From assembly GCA_032158295.1 (NCBI GenBank), contig CM063258.1, forward strand, positions 5,350,583 to 5,414,582: a DNA stretch of 64,000 nucleotides. Direction: 5' to 3'. The notes below the pieces were generated by a model. It ran no database searches. It was not told the origin of the DNA and saw only the letters and a program-made list of their open reading frames with translations. A program made the position numbers and the translations under genes. Below, one piece after another: positions 33,301 through 44,000 of the stretch; positions within the stretch are counted from its first letter, which is position 1; the number at the start of each line of letters is the position of its first letter. This DNA is from Pycnopodia helianthoides (Eukaryota; Echinodermata; Asteroidea; Forcipulatida; Asteriidae).

Positions 33301-35089
33301 TTCCTCATGAGTTATATAAATAACTAGTGCTGATCCGCCATGGGTACAGATCCCTGTGGGTAAATTGCATACGAATGTCCACTTAGAAAATGTCGGATGT
33401 GTGGACTGATGAGTGACCTGGGGCCCGATTTCACAAAGAGCCGAGATTGATCTTAAGTTGTAAGTGTGATGTCACACTACAAATCACTATGGTGATACTG
33501 GCAACTCATCTTAAGATGAATCTTAATATTCTCAATGGGCAGAAATGCTTCTTGTCCGTCCATATCACATAGTTTTGTAAGCCCTCTAGTTCTTTATCTT
33601 TAAAACACCCCGTACATAGACTCTGTCTCGTGATTGGTTTAGAGCGCACCAATGATATGTCTTATATTTACTAGAATTGAAAGCGACAAACTATACCCAT
33701 AGCAACAAGTAAACTACACCCATAGCAACCAATGTACTCACCCATAGCAACCAATGAACTACACCCATAGCAACCATTGTAACTAACCAATAGCAACCAA
33801 TGGAACTACAACCCACAGCAACAATGTTCTACCCCATAGCAAACCAAATGTACTACACCCAATAGACAACCAAAGTCACAGTTTAACAATGCCTATGTTA
33901 GCGTTTTGTATGGGGTGTTATAAAACAAATACTGCCTGCTTTTACTGTGACTCCCCTGGTGCTCTCCGGACCGTTAAATTTGTTTTTCTCTCGGCTTCGC
34001 CTCATGAAAATAGCATGCTGTGGGGATCACCTCGGGAGTCCTAGAATCATAGGACTCTAAGCAGTCAATATTTGTGTACCATCACATTCCCTTACTTGGA
34101 GTGAAATTCTACAGCTGGCGCAGACGAGCTACGGTGGTGTCTCGGTGACGGCAATGTAGCCTCTGACTGCCTTAATCTCTGAGTGGGGAATCGTCCAAGT
34201 AACGTATCCAAGCCAGAGTCCGTCAGGAGATTCTGTATTTTTAGAGTTGGTAACGCACCTGAATGTAATGAGTAAAAAAACATTAGCGAAATTCATACTT
34301 TTATTCTCAGAATTTGTTATTAATGTCTGAACTTTGATTACATTAGCACCCGTTTGAACAATCTTTTCAAATTAATTAGCCTTTCCAATTGATTATCTTT
34401 ACTACCTTATATAATGATTTTATAATTCTTTCCAAGTGAAATTTGATAAACTATGCAGTTTTAATACTATTGTAAAACTATTAGCTGAATACGTTTTTGA
34501 CTTTGCAAGTAGCCAGTAAGGATGCCGGTTGTTGTTTAACACAAATTTTGAATCTTGTTTACATTTTTTGCATATTAGAATTCATCTCTCCTCCTGTCTG
34601 ACTACAACTATATCATCCACCGCAGTTTTCTGTGATAGATAAACTACGCCTGCCTGCAATTTATGTGAATGCATCGACACAGTACACAGTCAATCCTCTT
34701 ACTGCAGTTTTGAATGATTGATAGATGAGCTATGCCATCCTGCAGTATGATATCATGTGGTGAATGTGTCTACACGGTACACAGTTACATCTATGCCGAG
34801 TTGTGCCACCCTACACAACCCTTGTCGTTGAATGGTTTCAATTGGTCGGTCAACTTGCTGGAAAACAATGCCACCAAGAGTAGTGGGGTTCTAAGGTTGT
34901 TCGTAAAAGGTTAACGACCACTCGTACCTTCACTTTCCTCCGAGTCCCATGAAGACCCCACTGGTTCAGTCACACGAGGGAGCCCTCTTTCACACGTCGG
35001 TTCGAGGCCCAGCACTGGGGGTGCTGGCACAGGGGTCCACAGGACGTCTCATCAACATGAAAAGATTTCCCTGCCATGGCTGTACTCAT
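22761..35089 (-). CDS. Unrecognised multi-exon protein, Ser/Pro-rich with acidic C-terminus
   Basis: Coding exons: 34928-35089, 34096-34258, 32647-32910, 32336-32438, 31561-31667, 30238-30302, 29271-29625, 28716-28865, 27194-27418, 22761-24377. I do not recognise the family. Readable landmarks in order: ALPTLKIQNLLTDSGLDTLL; the ordered-looking VPAHVYVWCPSKKAYERQL; a basic KDKTKRNKKM; RPSRTTPTGGRPYTHPSRSP; an amphipathic LPRDILMDVLVHIQN followed by KAKVQILLNRVMPHIHF; Pro-rich linkers; and a 538-residue last exon with many SP/TP sites, a Glu run, and three degenerate Asn/Glu/Asp-rich repeats before TAA. About 1,070 residues. Four exons (35.0, 30.3, 29.4 and 27.25 kb) are one base off what their flanking phases require; the other junctions fit. 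The start at 35089 is provisional. No membrane segment or catalytic motif is visible. Confidence 0.75.
24455..24645 (+). repeat. Second SINE family, copy 1
   Basis: GTGTCGTAGCCAAGTAGGCA, GAGAGTGGGTTCAAACCCTG (B-box), then TGCTTCGCATCACCCAGGAG and the tail GCTGCATACTCCTAAGGAGT. Confidence 0.6.
25206..25955. mobile_element. Non-autonomous element with AGCCCCTTTCACAC ends (750 bp)
   Basis: AAAAGCCCTTTTCACACTAC at the left and GTAGTGTGAAAGGGGCT at the right are inverted repeats. The interior is non-coding (CCCAGGTAAAAAAAACCCAG near the left; GGCAATTCCAGTGTGAAAGG near the right). In the last intron of the unrecognised gene. Confidence 0.7.
26230..26619 (+). mobile_element. TTAA MITE family A, copy 3
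   Basis: Full-length with TTAA on both sides, in the last intron of the unrecognised gene. One internal deletion (GAAG lost after CCTGTA). Confidence 0.88.
27040..27150 (+). repeat. tRNA-like SINE fragment
   Basis: GGCATGGCTGGCTAGTGCAT, CAAGCGTTCGCCTCTCACAA and GATTCAATTCCCGGCAAAGG resemble a tRNA head with A and B boxes. It lies just before the acceptor-proximal DNA of the 27194 exon's downstream intron. Confidence 0.5.
27458..27812. mobile_element. TCAGGGCTTG element, copy 1
   Basis: Begins ATCAGGGCTTGCCCTTAAC and ends AAGCGCAAGGCCTGATAAT; inner repeats GGGCTAGTAAA, GGGCTACTAAAA and GGGCAAGTAAA occur in both halves. Confidence 0.65.
27835..28060 (+). repeat. Second SINE family, copy 2
   Basis: Head GTGTCATGACAGAGGGGTCT, AGAGCATCAAACTCAAGAGT; body TGCTCCTCATCACCTAGGAG; tail GCTGCATACTCCAAAGGAGT, matching 24455 with a short extra stretch before the tail. 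Confidence 0.6.
28271..28664 (+). mobile_element. TTAA MITE family A, copy 4
   Basis: Full-length with perfect TTAAAGGAACATTACAG and TGTAATGTTCCTTTAA ends. It ends about 50 bp from the donor of the 28716 exon. Confidence 0.9.
29797..29956 (-). mobile_element. CAGGCCTGGAAT element, copy 1
   Basis: CAGGCCTGGAATTACATGGA to TGATGAAACTCAGGCCTG, interior GCCTCTGTTGCCCTGGTC. It is the inverse of the element at 61078. Confidence 0.65.
30402..30727. mobile_element. GGCCCAATTTCATAGAGC hairpin with nested insertion
   Basis: GGACCCAATTTCACAGGCTGC and GCAGCTCTATGAAATGTGGCC ends. The body matches the reverse of the 6654 element except for a 129-bp insertion at 30490-30618. Confidence 0.8.
30490..30618. 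mobile_element. Nested TA-flanked MITE (GGCCGTGTCCGAAACGG ends)
   Basis: Near-perfect inverted repeats of about 45 bp (GGCCGTGTCCGAAACGG, CTTCGGCTACAGCTACGGC). The host sequence without it would read CCAAACTACCATGTC, as in the 6654 copy. TA on both sides marks a TA target duplication, as for Tc1/mariner-type elements. Confidence 0.8.
30895..31138. mobile_element. CAATTTCATGGGTCTGCTTA hairpin element
   Basis: Ends CAATTTCATGGGTCTGCTTA and AAGCAGAGCCATGAAATTGG are inverted. Related to the 62550 element. In an intron of the unrecognised gene. Confidence 0.7.
32085..32293. mobile_element. GATCGAAACGTC hairpin element, copy 2
   Basis: Same opening (TTTGAAACTTCGCATGGTGG) and centre (CTGATCGAAACGTCAAGTT, GGTTCTTTTCAGAACCACC) as the 9223 element, with imperfect arms. 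It ends about 45 bp from the 32336 exon. Confidence 0.7.
33690..33880. repeat. CCCATAGCAACCAATG tandem repeat
   Basis: About eight imperfect copies of a 22-28 bp unit (ACTACACCCATAGCAACCAA), in the intron before the 32647 exon of the unrecognised gene. Confidence 0.8.
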
Positions 35090-35431
35090 GATGGTTTGGG
35101 CTGCTGCTGCCTAAATATTCATCCAACTGTTCCTAAACAAACATTTATAAAGAACACAACAAAAATAATGTTACTCAATCAAATATGAGATCTAGCAGTT
35201 ATTTTTGTTTCATTTATTATTATTCTTTACCTAAAAAATATTATAAAAACAAGGGACATCCTCATAAATTGACGATGACATTGTTTAGGTTTTTAATTTT
35301 AAACAACTGAAGAAAATTTGTGCAAAACAAGTCAACGCAAGTAAAGAGAAGCGAATACAGTGCTAGATACAAAACATTCATTTTTACAGACAAAAAAAAG
35401 TTATGATGAGCCGATAAGTATTGCAAATACT

Positions 35432-35563
35432 ACTGCCTGGTTCAGTGGTTGATTTTGCAAAAAGGCACTGTGGGAAGAAAAGAGGTGCAAACAGTGTTCC
35501 CTTTTTTCTTCCCACAATGCCTTTCAACCATTGTGCAAAATCAACCACTCACTAGACCAGGTT
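35432..35563. repeat. Inverted repeat CCTGGTTCAGTGGTTGATTT
   Basis: CCTGGTTCAGTGGTTGATTT pairs with AAATCAACCACTCACTAGACCAGG; inner arm AAGGCACTGTGGGAAGAAAA with TTTTCTTCCCACAATGCCTT. Foldback element between the leader exon and exon 2 of the unrecognised gene. Confidence 0.75.
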
Positions 35564-35979
35564 ATATTTACCTTTTAAAGTTTATGAATGAGCAGATGAG
35601 ACAGTGAGTTGTGTTGTTTTTTATTGACAATTGAAATGTCCATTAAAAATAAGTCATAACACACTGAATCGAACATGAACTATCCCCAGCAGCGCTGCTA
35701 CTGCTAGACCTCTAAGTCTAAATTATCTATTGTTAAATACCCATCATTCATCAAGCTAATACGTGGCTCTACTACAACACAAGGACAAGTTACTTACTGA
35801 CTGTCGTATCAACACGTATTGTTGTATTGAACAAACATTTTAAACACCAATAAGACTAAGACTAAGACTAGTAAGAGTCAAAACCATCAATCAATCATCA
35901 CCGAATCAACAACACAATCATTAATCAATGATTTTTTTACAAAAATACATAATCCAGATTTGTTAAATAAAATACTCAC

Positions 35980-36100
35980 CTAGACTTCATGCTATTTTAA
36001 TTTCACAGCGAGTAACAAGTGTGATTCATGAAGCTATTTAAGCATATTTAACTTCACTTTATCAACCGAACAACAGCAGAAACCAAGTAACAAAAGTCTG
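35980..36100 (-). other. Putative leader exon of the unrecognised gene
   Basis: ATGAAGTCTAG|GTGAGT on the minus strand (ATG at 35990, donor after 35980) resembles a first exon. Spliced to the acceptor at 35111 it reads MKSRQQQPKPS and then TGA, which overlaps the next ATG (35089). It is therefore either a 5' UTR with an 11-codon upstream ORF or the true start followed by a frame error. The upper border is a guess; transcription start is not visible. Confidence 0.4.
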
Positions 36101-37624
36101 TATTTATAACTTCCATGTAGGCCGCCATCTTTCTTTCAAGGGCTGTTTTCACCATCTCGAGCGCTATAGCAACCACTGGTACCACGGCATAAATTTAGCG
36201 TTGTGGCCCAATGTAGTTGTCGATTACCATTGCATTATGAAGCGCTTCAATTTTTAATAGGCTGAGGGCGCACTTTACGTTCTTAAAGGAACTGCTGGTG
36301 GAAATCACAACACAAAGTATTGCTTGCTTTGGTTAGTGCAGGTGTCATAGGGGATTTCTGTCCTCTCCTCTCGGTGATTCTGTGCCACCCAGATTTTTGT
36401 CTGATAGCGCCCTCTTTTTTTACTCAACCCCTACAGTTTGTTCTAACTGTATGGCGACACACAAACCGCGGGACAAAATCCAATGACACAAGTCGACAGC
36501 TAAACTGGAGAGTTTCAAACATTGAAAAACGGCTGGTGTAAACGGCTACATCCATTGACCCCCCAACGTCAACCACGGGTGGCGCGTGGTGCGCCTTGAG
36601 GCGTGTGAGGCAAACTGTGACGACAGTAATGAAAGAAGGAACATCGCAAAAGTATAATCGAACAATAAAATGTGGGGGAAAACATTGAAACAAAGGAAAG
36701 AAGTCTTGAAATTATTGCTATTCATGAAGCTCATTGTGAAAAGTAAGACTTCAATAACGTTCAATCCTAGCAATCCTAAATATACATCGATCGCGCTCCT
36801 TTGGGCTTCATTGGATGCTAAGCAGCATTCAAAGTCCCACACGCGATTTCTTTCAGAATTTTATAATAATATGCAAAGGAAAGTGCTAGCTGAGAAAAAC
36901 AACAACCATCAGAAACAGAGAAAGAACATCAAACGTCACGGCTCGGTTGGTGGGGTGTGAAAGGCCGGGGGCGGGGGGGGGGGGCAACATTATGAATTGC
37001 GTCTAGCTTAATTATTCCTTAGCAACGGGTGGTAGGTTACCGTCCAAGCAGAATTAACAGATGGGTTAGTCACCCTTAAAGTGTCCATGTCAGTCCCCAT
37101 AAAATACGTTATCTCACTGCAGCCATCTTCGTCAGATTATGATATGATTTCTTAAAAAGGGATCTCAATATTTTCCCTCCCAGCCTCAGTTTGGTTACAT
37201 TGGTTTAAATGGGGAAAAATACAAGATGGCTGCCCCATGATAAAAGTCTATCATACCTTTCCTCCATGACTTACCGTTACAGTGATTGCTCATTCCTTAT
37301 TTAGTACCGAGCCAAGCCCCCTTCTAAAAACCATGTTATTCCTTGTATGGACAATTTGACAGCTGATTATATAACACAATGCGCTCGTGTTCAATGTACT
37401 CCACTAGTGTCATAGTGGATTCGTGTAAATCATTCATGTTAGTTAGGGGGTCACTTCATTATGAAGAATGAACGCATCCTACATAATTATGGACCCGCCC
37501 CTTTTGGAGCTATGTGAAAGGCACAACAAGAAAGGGCACTTAGTGGTTAACATAATGATTGTTATTGTCAGTCCTACCATGGCCCACAAAAGCTTTAAGT
37601 TTTGAGCGTGAAGGTAATCCTGCT

Positions 37625-37790
37625 ATTGATGGATTTGCACCTGACGTCATTGACCACCATCTTTGATGAAAAACAATGAAAGCGTGCACGCGTGTACGCG
37701 CTGCGCACGACTCTCAGCCAATGATAGCCTTTCACGCGTGCACATTTCATCAAAGATGGCGGCCAATGCCAGGGGTCTATCATAGAGGCT
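37625..37790. mobile_element. CGCGTG-rich foldback with ATGGCGGCC motif, copy 1
   Basis: GTCATTGACCACCATCTTTG at the left mirrors CATCAAAGATGGCGGCCAAT at the right, enclosing CACGCGTGTACGCGC and CTCAGCCAATGATAGC. AAGATGGCGGC fits the YY1 binding consensus. Confidence 0.7.
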
Positions 37791-38622
37791 TGATTACAGC
37801 ATGCACCGCCCTACTGACAACCGCTTTCTTATTGGAAACGGATGCAACATTCATGCACCACTTCCTGCGCCAGCTCCCCAGTGACGTGACCTCGGGGGGT
37901 CAGCGTGGCCTTGATCTATCCGTCTGCTGAGGCTCAGGGGGAGGGGAACGAGAAGGGGGTAAGGCCAAGGTACGGGGGGTGTTGTCGTGTGGTGACTCGG
38001 TCAGGGCTAGCTATAGGAGAGGCCTCGGGAGGGCAATTATGCCCCTTTAAAAGCCATGTGTCCGTCTGTTGGCTTCCTCTCAAGGGTTTAAATTAGTCAT
38101 ACAGAAACAAAACAAAAGTCAGTTTGTTAAATGTTTACATGGGCTTCGAGTAGCGAGAGGGTAATGCGAGACTTTTAGAAGACCTACGGTATACAGCAAC
38201 AGGATTTTACAAAGTAAATCCATTGTTTACTTCTATTAAATCCATTGTTTTCTAATACACATAACGCGCATGCTCAGAACTGGTATATAATATGCAGCCT
38301 CGCGTTCCATGGCCTCCCATTGCACGCCCCTTTTTCAAAAGTATTTCCCCTTACTTCTGACCAACGGTGACCGAGAGGACCCACACGTCTCTATCATTGC
38401 CGCTTTAGAGGTCAAGGTCAAAGGTGAGGTCAAAAGTTCACGAGGAAATTAACGAACCCCTATACGGCGCACTTTTGTTTTTGTTTTATTGTATAACACA
38501 TATTTTTCATAATGTCATACAAGTTTTATTATTGACAATCTAAAGAGCCCCTTTCCACCAACTATACAAATTGGATAGTCTGTATTCCAATTAAAAAATT
38601 AACAGCTAAAAAAACTTTTAAT

Positions 38623-38970
38623 TTAAAGGTGTGTACAACATTGACAAGATTGAAAATATAAATGTGCACAGATTTGCACATAACTTACATGGTATAAAGA
38701 TGGTCATAGTGGAAAAACTTCCCTTGAAATAGTTTTGCTTGAAATGGTATAGTTTTTTAGGAAATGAGTAAAACACTTAGTCTTTATCGCGCGTGTCCAA
38801 AACCGGATGTTTGAAAACAGTGAAAACATGAAACGGAATTGTGCACTGTTTTCTCATGACTCCGAAGACCGATTTAGCTTAACATTTCACAGGTTTGTTA
38901 TTTTATGTTGGGCCACATAAAGTGAAGATACGAGTCTTTGAAAATTACCAATGTTGTACATGTGCTTTAA
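38623..38970 (+). mobile_element. TTAA MITE family E, copy 1
   Basis: TTAAAGGTGTGTACAACATTG to AATGTTGTACATGTGCTTTAA. Internal wording (ACATAACTTACATGGTA, CACAGGTTTGTTA) parallels families A, B and D. Confidence 0.75.
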
Positions 38971-40470
38971 AGTAAATGAATCCGTCAAACTCTTGATTTT
39001 GTTTGATACAAAAAAGAACACTTATAATGTCTTTATTTCCAATATTGCATGTACAATCATTAAAGTCTATACATTATATCAGTATTCATTTCAATACAGT
39101 ATAATGATCATACGATCAGATTACACGTCTCTCAGTTGTGTTACAAGACAATTAATATTTCATTTCATTAAACCCATTTCTAATTCTACCCAAATAAGAT
39201 GAAGATCCAATTAAGGCGGGATTTCACTCAAACCTGTTTGATATATCATACCCCTCGACATAATATTTTATACAATCAGCCGATACATCTGGTCACTTGA
39301 CGCCTTTTCCAAACCTCTGTAAGGGCTTGGGGCTCCGGCCTGGGTTCCGTCATTTACAGAGCAGTGTGCATCTTGCACGTTGCTTCAACGTCAAACAGAC
39401 CCTGGCCGGAGCCTATAACAACATTGAACTGGCTGAGACTGGTCCTCTTGTAACTTCATTCACTGCTCACCAAAATGGTCACTCAACAAAAGAGGTCTCC
39501 CATCAAGCAGTTCGGCAAAATGGCACCCGTCCGACCGTAACGAGATAAATATATATAGATCACAATGGAAAATGTTGCTGATTAGTCTTAAATCAAGGCT
39601 GATATTCAATTCATAATTAGCTGTGATATGTATACTTGTAAGCCAGCAGCACTACACGTATTTTGTTTTCTCCTCTACCATTTCTATGTCTAAAAATCTA
39701 AATTGAGGTGTTTACCATGAATCGATGCATAGGGACATACGCCTAACAAACCTAACGCATGTTGGTTAAAATACTGTTCGGTGACAACTTCACAAGGCTT
39801 CCAAAAAATTGACAGGATCCAGCAATGTTAAAACATTATTTCATTAAAAAACCTACAGTATACAAAGCGAGGCAAGAAGGAAAAGAGACGGGCACCTTTT
39901 TGTATAGATGATTCAGAACAGTAATAAGTGGTAAGCAAGAAAGAGACTAAACAAAGATGGCTACGTTGAAATGAAACAGTTATACAATGAAATGAAAAGC
40001 AAACTATATGATGCGACTCAACATTTTACCGTCCAAAAGTAAAACTGTCAGTCAAAATATTACTTCATAAAAACATTTACACTCAAAAAGGGTGTGTTTG
40101 CAGGTGTTACACATGTACGAAAGTATAAACAAGGAATTTCGATTCCAATCATTTTGTTATCATTAAGTTTCACACTTGTTTGTTATCTACTACAAAACGT
40201 GCACACAGGTTATGAATCAGGACTCCAGGGTCGATGAACACATTCGAATATAATTCGGATATGGCTCAGACGAGTACTGGAAGTCGTTTGAGTCACAATG
40301 TACCGAGAAGTATTCGAATACATGTATTTTTTTATCAAGGATTTAAACCAAAGAGTATCGATGAACGGGGAACCGTTTTATTTATTAAAACCCGATTTAT
40401 ATTCGTTTTAGAGAGATAAAATATTATCGTCACACTGGACAATTTTTGAGGCAATTTGGAGGCAACCGAA

Positions 40471-40662
40471 AGGCAATTTCATAAAGCTGCAAACCAGAAA
40501 TTAATGCTTTACGTTTTTCTGCTAAGCAAGAATGAGCAGGAAACCAGTCACAATGGTACGTACATACAACATGGTATTTTGGTTGGCAACCTTATTCTGG
40601 TAAGCACATTTTTATCGTGCTTAGCTACTTTTTGTGCTTAACCGACAGCTCTATGAAATTAG
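40471..40662. mobile_element. GGCCCAATTTCATAGAGC hairpin element copy
   Basis: GGCAATTTCATAAAGCTGC and CAGCTCTATGAAATT ends; interior GAGCAGGAAACCAGTCACAA as in the 6654 copy. Nested within a larger repeat (about 40,430-40,965). Confidence 0.65.
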
Positions 40663-40734
40663 CATGCACAAGGAACATTTCGGCAGCAAAAGAGACATTC
40701 TTCTTGCTACAACTGAAAATGAGTCGGATTTTCT

Positions 40735-40905
40735 TATAGATGGATTGCAATACGCGTCATTGACCGCCATCTTTCATGTAAAACAATGGAAAAGTGCACG
40801 CGTGTACGCGCTACGCACAACTCTCAGCCAATGATAGCTCTTCACGCGTGCACAATTCATCAAAGATGGCGGCCGATGATGTCTATTGCAATCCATCTAT
40901 TGGAG
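40735..40905. mobile_element. CGCGTG-rich foldback with ATGGCGGCC motif, copy 2
   Basis: Same element as 37625: GCGTCATTGACCGCCATCTT, CACGCGTGTACGCGC, CTCAGCCAATGATAGC, CATCAAAGATGGCGGCCGAT. Here both arms continue into GATGGATTGCAATA/TATTGCAATCCATC, giving clear borders. Confidence 0.75.
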
Positions 40906-41017
40906 ATTGCCTATAGAACGGGTTGCCCGTAAATTGTCTCGTGTGACATTGATTGGCCTTCAGTCGTAAAAAGAATTGATTATAACTGCTAAATAAAAAC
41001 TGTAAAAGATTGGAAGA

Positions 41018-44000
41018 TTATGGCAGATCGGACAAGCTCTTCCTAGGGGGAACTCCAGCTGGTTTTTCCTTCTCTTTCTTTTTCTCTTCAAACATCAGGA
41101 TGCTGAGAAAACAAACAAAGAAATCAAAATGTTATTTCTCAGTACTTTTGATACAAAAAATCTATAATTGTTCAATGACGGTCTTGGGGGGGGGGTCTGT
41201 GGTGGATTTTGTGGTGGACATAAAGGTGCGGTTATTTTGTCAGAGGGTAAATTCTTGGGTGATTCGAAAGTATGTTTTAAAATTTGAGACTCAACTTGCT
41301 TTATCGAGGTTGCTTGTTTTAGTACGTGTAGCTGATTAAACTCTTGCGGTATCCATAACATTTATTTTATGTTGATCAATTTTCAGTCTTTTTAACGCTT
41401 GTTTTGAGTACATTATGAAAAACGATATGACACGAGACATGTTTTGAGAAAATTCGACATAATGTTTATCAGTTATTTCTCTAAAATCGAGGGCTGGCCA
41501 CCGTTGGTACTGACTGGCATACTTCTTGAGGAAAACCGTAGGCCATCGGGCAGTTTGGCAACCATCTTAAATAATGGCAGCCATCTTGAATTTTTCAAAC
41601 CTTGACTGAACAAGATACTGCATAAATCGACACTGCGTTTCATCATTAAAATAAACCAGTTTGAAATTATCCGCCATCTTGAATTTTCAAACCTTGACTG
41701 AACAAGATACTGCACAAATCGACACTGCGTTTCATCATTAAAATAAACCAGTTTGAAAGTATCCGCCATCTTGCATTTGATTTCCATTTACACTCACATC
41801 TTTAAGACACTGTTCTTCTTGCCCAGCATCATCTCGATGAACTCGTTGTAGTTGATTGTGCCCGAGTTGTTGGTGTCTACTTCGGCGATCATCTTCTTCA
41901 CCTCCAGCAAGTTCTTCGGTTGACCTAGTTTTTCCATCATGTACGTCACGTCTTTGACGTCTGTGATTGGGTATAGTTTGATATCAAAAAAGATCCTTGA
42001 AAGCAATTCAGTATATGAAGGGGGTAACTTGTTGTAAAAGACTTGATGTTCACACTACAAAACCCCCCGGGTCAGAATAAACCCGGGTTCCAGGTCCCGT
42101 GTGGGACCTGACCCATTATTTTCTTGGCCAGTTATGACCCAGAATCTGTGTCCAAACTGACCCAGTGAAGGGTCAGACTGATGCACAATTCGAGTCCAAG
42201 TCCCCTTAGTGACCAGTTGCCGGGTCAGCCTAACCCAGAAACAGCGGCGGCACCAGACCTGTTAATCTGGGGGGGGGCAAGAGGGGGGGGCAAACTTAAA
42301 TTTAGGGGGGGGGGCAAACAAAAGTCTATAATGTACTGTATAAGCCTACAATTCACTCCAGAAATAAGATTTTGCACTGTGTGAATGTGACGTCTTGTGC
42401 GAACTGCGTGTACAATGGCTGCTTACACGGTTTGGGCAGACAATGCATTTCTATTTATAGCAAGTTTCCAAGCTTGTACAGATAAATAAATCCACATTTT
42501 ATTAACATTGCCGGAGATGGAAAGTGTATTGGGCTTTTTTGATGGTGCCAGCTAATTATGATGGATGAAATTGAGTTTGTTATTTACAGCGCAAACAACA
42601 TTGTAACAAATTGGGTGCAATCGTTTGGGATTAAACTCAATTTCCGCCATCGGGGAAAAAACTGGGGGGGGGCAAACTGGGGGGGCAAAAAAAATTACGG
42701 GGGGCATTCCCCCCCCCCCCCCCGTAGCGCCGCCGCTGCCTAGAATGGGTCAGGTCCAGTGGGACCCTGAATCGGGTCATTCTTGGGGTTGCCGTGATGA
42801 ACTACTGCCACTGTGACCGGTAAGATAAGCAGCTACTCATGATTCGATTAGTGAATTGCTTTCAGAACGTATCCAAATCACTTCAAAAAAAAAACATGTA
42901 TTTCCACACTCGCATACAAAAGAAAATAATGTAACGAATTAAAAAACACAGTAAAATAGCAAATTAATGAAAAGTCAACAGATACGAACGACGGCAAGTG
43001 CCAAATATTGCTTTCTGTGGAACAATCGGCAAAATTGAAGGTGCAGTCATATTGTGATTTAAAAATCAATTTGAATAATTCGAAGACCCACGTGTTTTTT
43101 TCATTGTGAAAATCTGTCATCATTTCAGATGTATTAGAGTAAATACAATAATAACGCTCTCCCCTCATGGATGATAAAACACGCATCCAAAATTAAAGCT
43201 CTTAAAGCAGGGGTGGCCCCACCTTAAATTCTCCAGCCAAACAAACACTTACCGAGATCGCCTGAGTCATCCTGATCGAATTCCATGAACTTGCCTGCAG
43301 TTTAAAGAGAAAAACAGGTGGTTTAAATATTGCGGTCATAAAAAAAATAACGACATTCTCTCTTTCTCTCTCATCGAAACCACTTCAGTATCGGACATCA
43401 TCATTTGGTATTTCGATCAAAAATTAGAGGAAGTGTTAGTCTTTTATGTCTCCACTTCCTGTAACAATTTGTGGTGTTCCGAAATAATAATAAAAAAACT
43501 ACCATCTGGTAAAATATGATCAAGTTGTATTCCTCATGAGCGATTCACCACACCCAGACACTAATCAGTGGAGCGTGGTGTTTACATACAAATTGAACAT
43601 CGTCTGTTTTGAACATAAGCCAAATAACATTATATTCCCTCAGTAAATGTTTACGAATTTGCAACACGAAGAGAAAGTCAACATTAATAATAGCACACTT
43701 CATTAGGAGTAACAACAGCGGCGGCTCTTTGATGACCCAACAAAAAGAAGAAGAAATGTTTCAATATTTACTGCCGCTATTGACTTATAAAACACTGCAA
43801 CGCCTTCTCACAGTTGGCTGCAGATTTCAATAAATTTCTGTCACAACTTGGCAGGGGGAGTAACATCTGTCGTTGTGTTTCAAGCCGAGGTTGGCTGACT
43901 TGGGAAAAAATGGGCTCATTATGGATTGATATCACATAAGCGAGTTTATAAGATTATTAGTGCCGCGGTTTATTTGTTGTAATTTGATTAGACTCGCAAA

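Larger units (their letters stand above)
36120..41017. other. Spacer between AIF1 and the unrecognised gene
   Basis: Beyond the repeats listed separately it contains a G run at 36,966-36,983, a GATGGCTGCC-containing stretch at 37,150-37,260 related to the tRNA-Cys duplication units, and AT-rich DNA. I see no convincing exon. Confidence 0.6.

Noticed and set aside
36670..36960. Lys-rich 96-codon frame with an antisense partner
   Set aside because: Composition follows local A-richness; no homology recognised and no splice sites that extend it.
39297..39548. 83-codon plus-strand frame with normal-looking composition
   Set aside because: No conserved motif seen, no partner exons, and surrounded by AT-rich non-coding DNA.
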